Under the pieces are notes generated by a model. That model saw only the letters and a program-made list of their open reading frames with translations. It was not told where the DNA came from and made no database searches. From positions 310,001-374,000 of the forward strand of contig NZ_JNLQ01000001.1 of NCBI RefSeq assembly GCF_000703165.1: a stretch of DNA of 64,000 nucleotides, written 5' to 3'. Both the position numbers and the translations under genes were made by a program. Origin of the DNA: Butyrivibrio sp. AE3004 (GTDB lineage: Bacteria > Bacillota > Clostridia > Lachnospirales > Lachnospiraceae). Positions 54,941 to 63,826 of the stretch are shown one piece after another (position 1 is the first letter of the stretch; each line of letters begins with the position of its first letter).

Positions 54941-56066
54941 ATAAAAATGGCTTATTCTCGCACTATACAATAATTCTAAATAAATAAAAGAAGTTGTATG
55001 TTAAGTAAATATAATAACATAACATTAAATGTGTATATGGACAAATTAGGAATTTATTTTTCTTGTAACATGAAATTGTTTTAATGTTATCCATATACAT
55101 GATGAAATAGTAACAATACCAGACAGAGTTATCATTATATATTTCTTGAAAATATTGATTGGATAAAAAGAAATATTCTATAAACCGGTATAAATTGTTG
55201 ATGAAGGTTCATAACCGCATAAATAAGTATGTATTAGATTTAACAAGGATAATGATCTTTTATTAAATAATCCTCTAAAAAGACGTTAAAACCTATTTGT
55301 AGAAGATTATTAAGGTCATTATGACAATGATATTGTCATAACATTTAGAGAATAAGCAATAGCCTCTATTTACTCAAATCAAAAATCTCTGTTTTAAAAC
55401 ATTTTTTATAGACATCATTTACTGGTTTAACGATAATAATAGGATTTATTAGCATGCATATGATGTATATATATACGGCTGAGTGAAAGATTTAAATAGA
55501 ACATAGGAAAAGTGAATTTATCAAAGATATGATGTATTTTATTTGAAAAAATGGAGAAACAATAATGCGTTATATGTGGAGTAAATAGTAGCGTAATGCG
55601 TGTGATAAAATAACGTATATATATTGATGATAAAAGGTAGTTATAAACATGAATGGATTTATATGTTTGGTTGATTTTTTTTACTCTTTTTGTGCGAGAG
55701 AAAACATATTAGTGTAATACAAACCGAAAAAATAAGAATCAAAATAAAGATAAATAATTATAAAAAAGAAATATAATTTTTTATCTTTATAAAGATGAAA
55801 AATTATATATTCTTTTTATTGAAATTACATGAAAATATATTGTTATTATAAATATTTAAAAGCCAAGCAATCTGTTTATGATGCTTAGCTTTTAATAATA
55901 TCCATATTAATAAATCAAAACATGATAACAAATGTGATATATGACTGACTGAGACAATAAACCCTTTAAGTAAGTTCTATAACCCTTATTTGTTTTATAA
56001 TTTACACATAAAATTTGATTAAAAAACTTAAGGTTAAATATTTTTTAAAGATACAAAATATAGGAT
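54941..56066. other. A/T-rich gene-free origin-proximal region with palindromes
   Basis: About 1.1 kb without a supportable gene, probably including the unwinding region of the origin. Two structures stand out: a 23-bp palindrome TTATGACAAT-GAT-ATTGTCATAA (55319-55341), and a terminator-like hairpin AAAAGCCAAGCA/TGCTTAGCTTTT (about 55857-55893). A TGTATATGGA/TCCATATACA inverted pair lies at 55032-55099. No parS consensus is recognisable. Confidence 0.6.
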
Positions 56067-56627
56067 TTATCTGAAGGCTTGTTCATGATTTATTTTATAA
56101 AATTCTATGACTTCATCCCAAAATTTATTTAACTTTTTACCAAGTGCTCCTGACTGTCTGGTAAGGTATATATAATTCTCCTCAGAAATGTCAGCAGCTA
56201 CACGGTGACGAAGCTTGGAAAGATCTTGAGCAGGTTCCGGTGTAGGTATAACAACCGGTTTAACAATTTCCTTTACTATAGGAGTCTCTACTACCGGTGT
56301 AGGAATAACTATCTCCTGTTCAGGTTCTTCCTGGATTTTTTCTTCTATTGGAGCCTGAATTACTGTTTCAACAGGCTCTTCCGTAACAGTTTCTTCAACA
56401 ATAGACTCAGTTTCAGCAATTTCTTCTTCTATCATTTCATCTACAGGTGACTCTTTTACGGGCTCTTCCTCGACAACTTTTACTTTTTCGGTTTTTACTG
56501 TTTTAGCAGCCTTCTTTTCAGCTTTTTCAGCCTGTTGTCTGGCTTTTTCCTTGATATTTTCAGAAACAGAGTTTCTGTTATTTGCAAATGCTTCAGCAAA
56601 ATTTTTTGATGATTTTCCGGCTGCCAT
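56067..56627 (-). CDS. Small ParA partner, putative centromere-binding or adaptor protein
   Basis: 186 aa, starting 2 bp after the parA stop. A basic, Ala/Lys-rich N-terminus (SSKNFAEAFANNRNSVSENI) is followed by a ~90-residue acidic linker of Glu/Pro/Val repeats. The C-terminal ~50 residues are compact (LRHRVAADISEENYIYLTRQ, NKFWDEVIEFYKINHE) and may be a ribbon-helix-helix-like binding domain. It is not a ParB/Spo0J homologue (no HTH ParB motif). Position makes it the probable second segregation component. Confidence 0.7.
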   Translation of the reverse strand: MAAGKSSKNFAEAFANNRNSVSENIKEKARQQAEKAEKKAAKTVKTEKVKVVEEEPVKESPVDEMIEEEIAETESIVEETVTEEPVETVIQAPIEEKIQEEPEQEIVIPTPVVETPIVKEIVKPVVIPTPEPAQDLSKLRHRVAADISEENYIYLTRQSGALGKKLNKFWDEVIEFYKINHEQAFR

Positions 56628-56628
56628 A

Positions 56629-57402
56629 TTATTCTACCCCCAGATATTCTTTAATAAAGTCCTCATAATCAAGCTCTACACCACTTCCTGATGAATAATC
56701 AATAAGAGGCATTTTCATGACCTGAGACTCTTCAACTGTTACCGTAGTACGAATACTTGTATCAAAAACTCTTGTACCCATTCTTTCAGCTTCAGCTTCT
56801 ATAATGCTCTTTCCTGCCTGGCCTACTTTTGTGCGGCTGGAATGCATTGTAAGAAGTATACCTGCAACAGAAAGATTACTGTTAAACCTCTTCTGGACTG
56901 TTTTTATTGCTTCATAAATGTTTCCAAGTCCCTGGAGAGCATATTCTGATGCCTTTATCGGAATTACAACATCATCAGCAACAATTAAAGAATTCATAAG
57001 AAGCTGGTTAACATTCGGACCTGTATCAATTACACAATATTCATATTCTGAAAGATCACTCTTTTCAAATGAATCTGAAAGTTCAAAAAGACCGTTTGGA
57101 GAGGATGAAAGCTTTGTTTCTGCCTCTGCAAGAAGTGGATCGGCAGCAACAATATCACCGATTTCAGTGTGCTGAATGACATCACTGATTAATTTTTTGT
57201 TTTTGCCTGATTCAACAAGTACATCATAAAGCGTTGGGACACCCTCTATCTGTGCTCTGAATGTGTTTGAAGAGTTACATTGTTGATCTGTATCGATAAG
57301 GAGTGTTTTATGTCCTAACCGATTTAATATTGCACTCATCTGGACGGCAGTAGTTGTTTTTGCAACGCCACCCTTCTGAGATGCGATTACGATGGTTCTC
57401 AT
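56629..57402 (-). CDS. parA: ParA-family partition ATPase
   Basis: 257 aa. The deviant Walker A is KGGVAKTTTAVQMS, with LLIDTDQQCNSSNTF (Walker A') and YCVIDTGPNVNQLLMN (Walker B). It drives plasmid/chromid segregation by moving on the nucleoid. The short form lacks an N-terminal HTH, so it is a type Ib-like ParA. ATG at 57402; GGAGG lies 11 bp upstream, slightly far. Confidence 0.92.
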   Translation of the reverse strand: MRTIVIASQKGGVAKTTTAVQMSAILNRLGHKTLLIDTDQQCNSSNTFRAQIEGVPTLYDVLVESGKNKKLISDVIQHTEIGDIVAADPLLAEAETKLSSSPNGLFELSDSFEKSDLSEYEYCVIDTGPNVNQLLMNSLIVADDVVIPIKASEYALQGLGNIYEAIKTVQKRFNSNLSVAGILLTMHSSRTKVGQAGKSIIEAEAERMGTRVFDTSIRTTVTVEESQVMKMPLIDYSSGSGVELDYEDFIKEYLGVE

Positions 57403-57420
57403 GAAAATAATTACCTCCAA

Positions 57421-58500
57421 AAGGGAACAAATTTAGTAATATCCCCTATATTTTAATGCTGGAATTTGTGAATTTATCACAAAAAAACATACTATCATTC
57501 ATACAAATTATATTATAAATATAAGAAATATTCAATATAAGAATGATATAAATAATATGCTTATATTAATTAATTTAATTCATATATATCATATTTGTAA
57601 ATTAATTAATAATTCTCATAACTAAAATATATCTTAACTTTCACATATAAATTATATGTGTTAATAGACATATATATTTCATATATATCAAATCAAACAT
57701 ATAAATCAATTTAATTATTAAACTTATATAAGCAATATATCTTATATAAACATTAAAACATATCTTTATAATAAAACACATATTATACATATACACTAAT
57801 AAACTAATATTAAATATATGACTCAATATACACATATTATATATATTTATGATATGTAGAATAAAACATAAAATAATTAACTGAAACATAAGACAAACAT
57901 GAATAATATAATATATATCAATAATAAAATATATATCAATTATAAAATATATATGATTGAATGAATAAATATTATATATATAAATAACAAAATATATATA
58001 AATGAAGGAATATATATAATATGTATCACTAATAATGTATATATGAGATATATAAGACACATAAGATAAATATGATAAATTACAAATATAATTAATATAA
58101 ATAATGTCTATCATTAAATAAACATAATATATATAAAGCATATAATACATATGTACGATATAAATAAATGTACACATATAATACAAATAACCAATAATGA
58201 ACATATTAATAATATATTGCATTTAAATCATATATAAACTATTTATTAATGTTGATATATTTATTATATTTATTATATCACATACATATATTAGATATGT
58301 CAATATAGTTATCTATGTAATAGATGTTACATTTGTGACATAAATCACATATCTAAACAAATTATTATTAAAGAGTGAATTGAATGAGATATATATGAAT
58401 AATGTAACATTAATCACACATATCACATTATTCACATATGTTGCAATAAATGATATCGTTTTTTTTAATTAATTATATTCAAGATTTATTATATCAAACT
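57421..58500. other. Extremely A/T-rich gene-free block
   Basis: About 1.08 kb made almost only of A and T with short ATAT and TTATA motifs. A 193-codon minus-strand frame inside it encodes only Tyr/Ile/Met-rich low-complexity sequence and is not a credible gene. Position beside parA suggests a centromere-like, bendable or unwinding region, or a transcription-insulating spacer. Confidence 0.7.
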
Positions 58501-58529
58501 AAAACGTGCTATTTAAGGTTGTTTCGATA

Positions 58530-58775
58530 GTAATGTTCTTTAAAATAATTGTGGTCTTTTATGTAAATCACATAAACTGTGTCAAATTAGAAATAAAAAG
58601 CCTGTTTTTACGGGCATTTATTCTTGCGCTTACTGCCATTTTCCTTTTGGGGATGACTATTGTTTTTTTATCTTTTTTTCAGAGAATGATAATGGGTTTA
58701 TATATTATTTGTTGTAATACTTGCACTATGAACAATATTGAAGATTTAATTACGCTTCAATGTAAGACATTATGA
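58530..58775 (+). CDS. Possible small membrane protein (weak)
   Basis: 81 codons with two hydrophobic stretches (FFKIIVVFYVNHI; AFILALTAIFLLGMTIVFLSFF). Base composition is less extreme than the A/T block before it, but there is no clear ribosome site and no recognised family. Could be chance. Confidence 0.25.
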   Translation, partial: VMFFKIIVVFYVNHINCVKLEIKSLFLRAFILALTAIFLLGMTIVFLSFFQRMIMGLYIICCNTCTMNNIEDLITLQCKTL

Positions 58776-58905
58776 TTCTGCGAGCAAAATAAGAGAGTAA
58801 GAACAAGTAAAGATACTTGTAAATTTGTAATCAAAACAAATATAATGAAATTATCATAAAACAGATTTTTCTCTATAGTTTTTTCAGAACGGAAATATAT
58901 TGTCT

Positions 58906-59424
58906 ATGAAAGATTTTGAAGCCTTAAAAGAAAAAAGCCTTAGTGACGTTAAGAATGCAGGAATTAAGATTGGAAAAATTGTATCCTGGGAGATAAATAC
59001 AAGGGCTAAAACCAGGTGGGGACAATGTAAGAAAAATATTGACGGAACATATGCAATACAGATTTCTTCGACGCTTCTTACAGATGATCGAATATCTGAA
59101 AAAGCAGTGCTCGAAACCATGATACATGAGATACTTCATACCTGTGAAAATGGGATGAATCACCAGGGAAATTGGAAAATCAACGCTGAAATCATGAACA
59201 GGACATATGGCTATAATATTAAGCGTATAACAAAGGGCAGTGAGAAAGGCGTTGAGGACTATAAGAGTAAACCGAGGGAAATTAAGTATATTTTTACCTG
59301 CAAAGGGTGCGGGGTACAGATATACAGAAAGAGAGATTCAAAATTTACGAGAAATTACAGGAATTACTGCTGTGCAAGATGTGGGGCAGTAGCTTGGTCA
59401 AGAAAATCAGTACAAAGACAATAA
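58906..59424 (+). CDS. SprT-like zinc metalloprotein
   Basis: 172 aa. ISSTLLTDDRISEKAVLETM leads to the metal site HEILHTCENGMNHQGNW (HExxH), as in SprT/Spartan-type proteins. A C-terminal zinc ribbon follows (FTCKGCGVQIYR ... CCARCGAVAW). Relatives act on DNA-protein crosslinks or have unknown roles. The start is ATG 58906, or TTG 58900, which has GGAA at better spacing. It stands alone near the origin region. Confidence 0.85.
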   Translation: MKDFEALKEKSLSDVKNAGIKIGKIVSWEINTRAKTRWGQCKKNIDGTYAIQISSTLLTDDRISEKAVLETMIHEILHTCENGMNHQGNWKINAEIMNRTYGYNIKRITKGSEKGVEDYKSKPREIKYIFTCKGCGVQIYRKRDSKFTRNYRNYCCARCGAVAWSRKSVQRQ

Positions 59425-59669
59425 AAATTTAATAATTTCCAGGATGTGAGGATTTTTTCTAATTGAAAATTCATATCAAGGATAAGTCAAGCTATAGTGA
59501 GTCGAGGGATTTGCTATGGCTTTTTTTGTAAAACAAATACTGAAATGTTAAAAATTTATGTGATGGGATAATAAGGGCACGGCTGTTTCTTGTAGGGGCT
59601 AGGTGAAAATGATAAGATTAGTCTATTACAATGCGGAAGTTTATTTGAGTTTCTTGTGAGGGTGAGATT

Positions 59670-60470
59670 ATGGGTACTTTTATAGAACTCTTTGAAGCAA
59701 ATGTCCGTGATCATAGGGATAACACTGCGGTAATTGATTCTGTGACAGGAATCAGCCTGACATATGGGGAATTGGATACCATGGCGGGGAAGCTGGCTGC
59801 AAAACTTCAATCCGGCGGTGTTGAAAAGGGCGACGCTATCGCCGTTGTACTGCCGCACAGTATTGATTTTATCGCTTCCGTGCTTGCGGGTATGAAACTT
59901 GGAGCGGCTGTTGCGCCGTTAAATGGATCATATCCACCAAGCAGGCTTGCATATATATCATGACTGTCAGGCAAAGGCGGTGATCACTCCTGATTACGTT
60001 AAAGGTTTGGATGATTATTCTCCGATTGAATGCAGTGCACTGATTTCGGCTGATGATGCGGCATTGCTTGTCTATACTTCAGGATCCACAGGGAATCCGA
60101 AGGGTGTCCTGATCGATCATGGCGCTATTTTTGATAGCATAGACCGAACAGTAAAATTCATCGAACTAACCGGACATGATGTGATAGGGCTGGGTGTTCC
60201 CTTCTTTTTCATTGCCGGATTGATAAATCTGTTTTGCGGGCTGGGGGTTGGAACGTCCAATATCCTGATACCTGTGTCTGCTATGCGCAATCCTGTGGAA
60301 TTGTCCAAGATAGTGACAAAGGAGCAGGTAACAGTAACCTTTATCAGTCCAAAGATGCTGCGATTTTTCAGGGTTTTTCCCGAATCACGGTTGCGACTGG
60401 TGGTTACCGGTAGTGAACGTCTGAGTGGAATCTACTCGAAAGATTTTCAGATTAAAAACGTTTATGGAGC
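59670..60470 (+). pseudogene. Broken adenylation-domain (AMP-binding) gene
   Basis: From the ATG at 59670 (GAGGGTGAG upstream) it reads as an A-domain N-terminus (YGELDTMAGKLAAKLQ, IAVVLPHSIDFIASVLAGMK, AAVAPLNGSYPP). At the (TA)4 tract 59951-59958 the frame is lost; the next frame continues HDCQAKAVITPDYV, then LLVYTSGSTGNPKGVLIDH (A3 motif) and VTGSERLSG. Loss of one TA unit would explain the shift exactly. Homology stops near NVYGA (~60470); the second half of the enzyme, including the Lys-bearing lid, is missing. Confidence 0.85.
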
Positions 60471-60772
60471 GGTGCCTGTAGAGGAAAAATGCGAGTATAC
60501 CATACAGGTGCTTGCACGCTCGGGATTTTTCTGGAACATCCCGGATGAAAAGTATATCCGAAAATTTATTGAAGGTATGGCAGGCTTGGCATTTTTTGAT
60601 GAAAGCATGCTGTACAGATGAGCAGAGACATGATGATAAAGCAAGTGTGATTGAAAGAGTAGGAAGAATCATTCCGAATTGCGCGACATATATGCTTAAG
60701 GGACGTGGTCATATGAAGTTTCTTTCGGAAGAAGAAAAGAAGATGATAGTAGATTTTTTGCTGGAGGAATAA
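60471..60772 (+). pseudogene. Alpha/beta hydrolase C-terminal remnant fused to the A-domain remnant
   Basis: After the A-domain break, frame 1 reads ARSGFFWNIPDEKYIRKFIE, which resembles a hydrolase lid. A further frame change near 60620 leads to VGRIIPNCATYMLKGRGHM followed by FLSEEEKKMIVDFLLEE, a typical alpha/beta hydrolase end with the catalytic His in GRGHM. No nucleophile elbow remains. Confidence 0.65.
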
Positions 60773-60774
60773 AT

Positions 60775-61125
60775 ATCTTACAGGATAGGGTACTTATCTT
60801 AGATGTTACTAATAGTAGCAGTACAATTTGTGGCAAATGGGCTAAAAGTAAAATCAAAATTCTCCACTATAGAGTAGTTTATAGTTGTTTATGGTCGAAG
60901 TTCTGCCTATATCATGAAAAGACCAGAAAGAGGCAGAATGCGTTACTTAAAGTGGCCCCCAAGATGTGGACGAAGTCAAATATATATTTTGGCAGGATTT
61001 TAAACACCGAATCCAACATGTGGACACCAAATTGGCTGTAAAATAATGTTAAAAGACTCATGGCTACTGTCTCTTTTAGCAAAATTATAAATAGAATAAA
61101 GCAATAGTTAGTTATTCTCAAAAGA
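60775..61125. other. Gene-free spacer with short repeats
   Basis: No credible gene in ~350 bp. GATGTGGAC (~60963) and CATGTGGAC (~61018) occur 55 bp apart near GTGGCCCCCAAG and ACACCAAATTGG, which looks like a mobile-element scar, but no terminal repeats or target duplication can be defined. Confidence 0.4.
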
Positions 61126-61166
61126 TAAAAACTGGGGATGAAGTACGATGACCCTCATCCCCAGTT
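61125..61166 (-). terminator. Intrinsic terminator of the Tudor-like-tail gene
   Basis: AACTGGGGATGA (61130-61141) and TCATCCCCAGTT (61155-61166) pair perfectly; on the minus strand the hairpin is followed by TTTTATCTTTT. Confidence 0.9.
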
Positions 61167-61177
61167 GCTCTCTTATA

Positions 61178-61855
61178 TTAAACTACAGTAAGGAGTTTGT
61201 TTTTAATGCATATTCTTGCTGCAAGAATTTTCTCAATTGAATTGCCGAATTCTACGATGATTTTTCCCATAGAAATGGATTTAACCGTTCCCTGACCGTA
61301 TTTGGTGTGATTAACAGAACAGCCTTCGGGATATATTTCTTTTATCTCTTCATCTGTAAGTTCGGGCTCAACCACTTTGGTCACTTTCACAACAGGTACC
61401 GGAGCCTTTGCTTTTGGCTTGTAGGTACTATTTTCACAAAGGCAATCAAGAATAAGATCAAGATTCTCATTTGTAAAGAAAATGATTTCGTGAGGCAGAT
61501 TTTTCTCTGTTTCGTTTAACTGTAAAAGTCTGTTGCCGTTCTTTATAAAAAGGATTGCTTTACTTCCTACTTCTTCATATCCGGAGATAATGTCCTCAAT
61601 TTCTTCCCTATCGGTCTCTCTTAAAATGATAGCAAGATTTTCTGAATCAGCCATTCTTTTGATGGCATTAAAATCTTTTTCAGTAGCATGAAACTGGTAA
61701 CGATTAAATAAAAGAGTGTTAACATTCAAAATTGAGCCATGATCGCCAAACTGGCAGATTTTATTCATGTCAGCATCACGCTTCATAGTCATCTTCAGTT
61801 CCTTATTTTGAATTAGTTCGCATGCGTCTTCGTAAGAATATAATTGATTATCCAT
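61178..61855 (-). CDS. Hypothetical protein with UvrD/PcrA-like Tudor tail
   Basis: 225 aa. The first ~150 residues are soluble with no motif I recognise (NLAIILRETDREEIEDIISG). After a Lys/Pro/Val linker (KPKAKAPVPVVKVTKVVEPE), the last 55 residues (GCSVNHTKYGQGTVKSISMG, KIIVEFGNSIEKILA) resemble the Tudor-like domain at the end of UvrD/PcrA helicases, which contacts RNA polymerase. The helicase itself is absent. It is a stand-alone gene with its own terminator. Confidence 0.65.
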   Translation of the reverse strand: MDNQLYSYEDACELIQNKELKMTMKRDADMNKICQFGDHGSILNVNTLLFNRYQFHATEKDFNAIKRMADSENLAIILRETDREEIEDIISGYEEVGSKAILFIKNGNRLLQLNETEKNLPHEIIFFTNENLDLILDCLCENSTYKPKAKAPVPVVKVTKVVEPELTDEEIKEIYPEGCSVNHTKYGQGTVKSISMGKIIVEFGNSIEKILAARICIKNKLLTVV

Positions 61856-62199
61856 GTAGTTAAAATTCCTTTTTCCTTCCTGTAAAAAATTGCGTAGGAT
61901 GTATCATACAACATCAAAAGATGGCTTTCAATAGACTTAAATTTATTTGTTGATTATGCACAATTTATATTAAAAGTATGAATCCAAAAAAATATAAGCT
62001 GACAAATTTTTGAACTTTTTATTCTTTATATTGGAGAAAAATCTAAAAAAAGAAATTAACTTTTTATGCTTATTTAATAATATTGGAGGTTAGGGAATAG
62101 TAAAATAAAAATTAGATTGTTTCATATTACGTATTAACTTGTATTTTTTCTTAAGAATCTTCCACAAGAAGTATTTTTAGGACAAAGGGTGAGAAAATT
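61856..62199. other. A/T-rich promoter spacer
   Basis: 344 bp between divergent genes. A ribosome-site-like TTGGAGG at ~62083-62089 is not followed by a usable start. No other structure is clear; it must hold both promoters. Confidence 0.4.
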
Positions 62200-63822
62200 A
62201 TGAAAAAAACAGTAATAACAGCATGTAGTCTGGTTCTTGCGGCAGTCATAGGAAGTACAGGTTGTGGAAAAATCAGCTTAAAAAATCCCAACATGAAAAA
62301 CTCGGAAACAAATTCGGAATTAAAAACTGAAGATAATACTGAAGTAAAAACAGAAACAAATACAGAAACAAATACAGAAACAAATACAGGAGCAACAACA
62401 GAAGCAAAAACAGAAGCAAAAACAGAAGAAACTACAGAAGCAAAAACAGAAACAACAACTGAAGCAAAAGCAGAAACAACTGCTGAAGACAATACAGAAG
62501 CAAATTCTGAAGCAACTTCAGAAGTAAATGCTGAATCAAACACAGAAACAGAGACGAATACAGGATCAACCCAAAATATCGATGAAGAAGCGAATGCAGG
62601 TGGAAGGATTATAGACTATGACGGATATAAGCTTGATCAGGTTGTTATTCTGAGTAGACATAATATTAGATCCCCGCTTAGCGGAGGAGATTCACTTCTT
62701 GGTAAGATCACGCCTCATGAGTGGTTTAATTGGACCTCTGCGCCAAGTGAATTATCACTACGCGGAGGAGTTCTTGAAACTCAGATGGGACAGTATTTCA
62801 GACAGTGGGCAGAAGAAGAGGAACTTATACCGACAAACTATCATCCTGATAACGGCCAGGTTAGAATTTACGCAAATTCAAAACAAAGAACCATTGCGAC
62901 AGCACAGTATTTTACTGCCGGAATGTTCCCTACAGCAGGGTTACCTGTTGAGTATCATATGGAATTTGACAAAATGGATCCGGTGTTCACCCCTCAGCTT
63001 ACTTTTTGGACGGACGAATATGAAAAAGACGCTAAGGATCAGATCTATGAATATTATGCGGATGCAATGAAAAGTCTTAATGATAATTATGAGCTTTTAT
63101 CAGACGTGATCGATCTGGAAGAATCAAATGGATTTAAGGACCAAAGTATTACAGCATTTACTGCGGGAGATGAGGAGTTTTCATTAAAAGAAGGAGCTGA
63201 GCCGGGAGTGAGCGGATCTTTGAAAACTGCTTGTTCAGTAAGTGATGCGCTGGTTCTCCAATACTACGAAGAAAGTGACACACAAAAAGCAGGTTTTGGA
63301 CAGGAACTAACATATGAACAATGGAAGAGCATATCAGAGATAAAAGATGTGTACGGTGATGTTTTATTCACAGCTCCAATGATTGCTGTAAATGTTGCTT
63401 ACCCTCTTGTTAGCGAAATTTATGATGAGATGAATACTGATGGAAGGGTTTTCACATTCCTTTGCGGACATGATTCAAATGTAGGAAGTGTTCTTGCTGC
63501 TATTGGAGCAGAGGATTATGAGCTTCCAAATGCAATAGAAAAAAAGACCCCAATAGGCTGCAAGATTGTTTTTACAAAGTGGAGTAAAGGTTCTGAGGTT
63601 TTCTGGTCTGCCGATCTCGTATATCAGACACCGTCGCAGCTTAGAAATATGCCAATACTTGATACAGACAGCAATTCACCGGAGATATTCCACATTAGTT
63701 TTAAGAATATAAAACAAAATGAGGATGGACTGTATAAAGCTGATGAGTTTATGAAAATTTTCCTGGATGCAATGGACTCATATGAAAGCCTTTATCAGGA
63801 GTATGTAGAAAAAGCGGCGTAA
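62200..63822 (+). CDS. Histidine acid phosphatase-like lipoprotein
   Basis: 540 aa. Signal peptide with a lipobox-like end (GSTGC, Cys22), so probably membrane-anchored outside the cell. Residues ~35-130 are a low-complexity linker of Thr/Glu/Lys/Asn repeats. The catalytic domain has LSRHNIRSP (R153-H154; RHGxRxP in most relatives) and the late FLCGHDSN (HD, proton donor). These motifs define histidine acid phosphatases, including phytases and glucose-1-phosphatases; the substrate is unknown. AAGGGTGAG precedes the ATG. Confidence 0.88.
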   Translation: MKKTVITACSLVLAAVIGSTGCGKISLKNPNMKNSETNSELKTEDNTEVKTETNTETNTETNTGATTEAKTEAKTEETTEAKTETTTEAKAETTAEDNTEANSEATSEVNAESNTETETNTGSTQNIDEEANAGGRIIDYDGYKLDQVVILSRHNIRSPLSGGDSLLGKITPHEWFNWTSAPSELSLRGGVLETQMGQYFRQWAEEEELIPTNYHPDNGQVRIYANSKQRTIATAQYFTAGMFPTAGLPVEYHMEFDKMDPVFTPQLTFWTDEYEKDAKDQIYEYYADAMKSLNDNYELLSDVIDLEESNGFKDQSITAFTAGDEEFSLKEGAEPGVSGSLKTACSVSDALVLQYYEESDTQKAGFGQELTYEQWKSISEIKDVYGDVLFTAPMIAVNVAYPLVSEIYDEMNTDGRVFTFLCGHDSNVGSVLAAIGAEDYELPNAIEKKTPIGCKIVFTKWSKGSEVFWSADLVYQTPSQLRNMPILDTDSNSPEIFHISFKNIKQNEDGLYKADEFMKIFLDAMDSYESLYQEYVEKAA

Positions 63823-63826
63823 TAAC

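Noticed and set aside
54597..54987. Two overlapping plus-strand frames across the iterons
   Set aside because: They encode the repeat itself (CPF, LICPF-like runs); no ribosome site or homology.
57641..58222. 193-codon minus-strand open frame rich in Tyr, Ile and Met
   Set aside because: Product of an almost pure A/T stretch with few stop codons by chance; no ribosome site, no fold-like composition.
58866..59424. SprT-like gene as part of a phage
   Set aside because: No phage structural, integrase or packaging genes are nearby.
60940..61045. Insertion-sequence end from the GATGTGGAC/CATGTGGAC pair
   Set aside because: No transposase frame, terminal inverted repeats or target-site duplication can be shown.
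62151..62543. Minus-strand frame with Val/Phe/Ala/Ser repeats
   Set aside because: Antisense of the Thr/Glu linker of the phosphatase gene.
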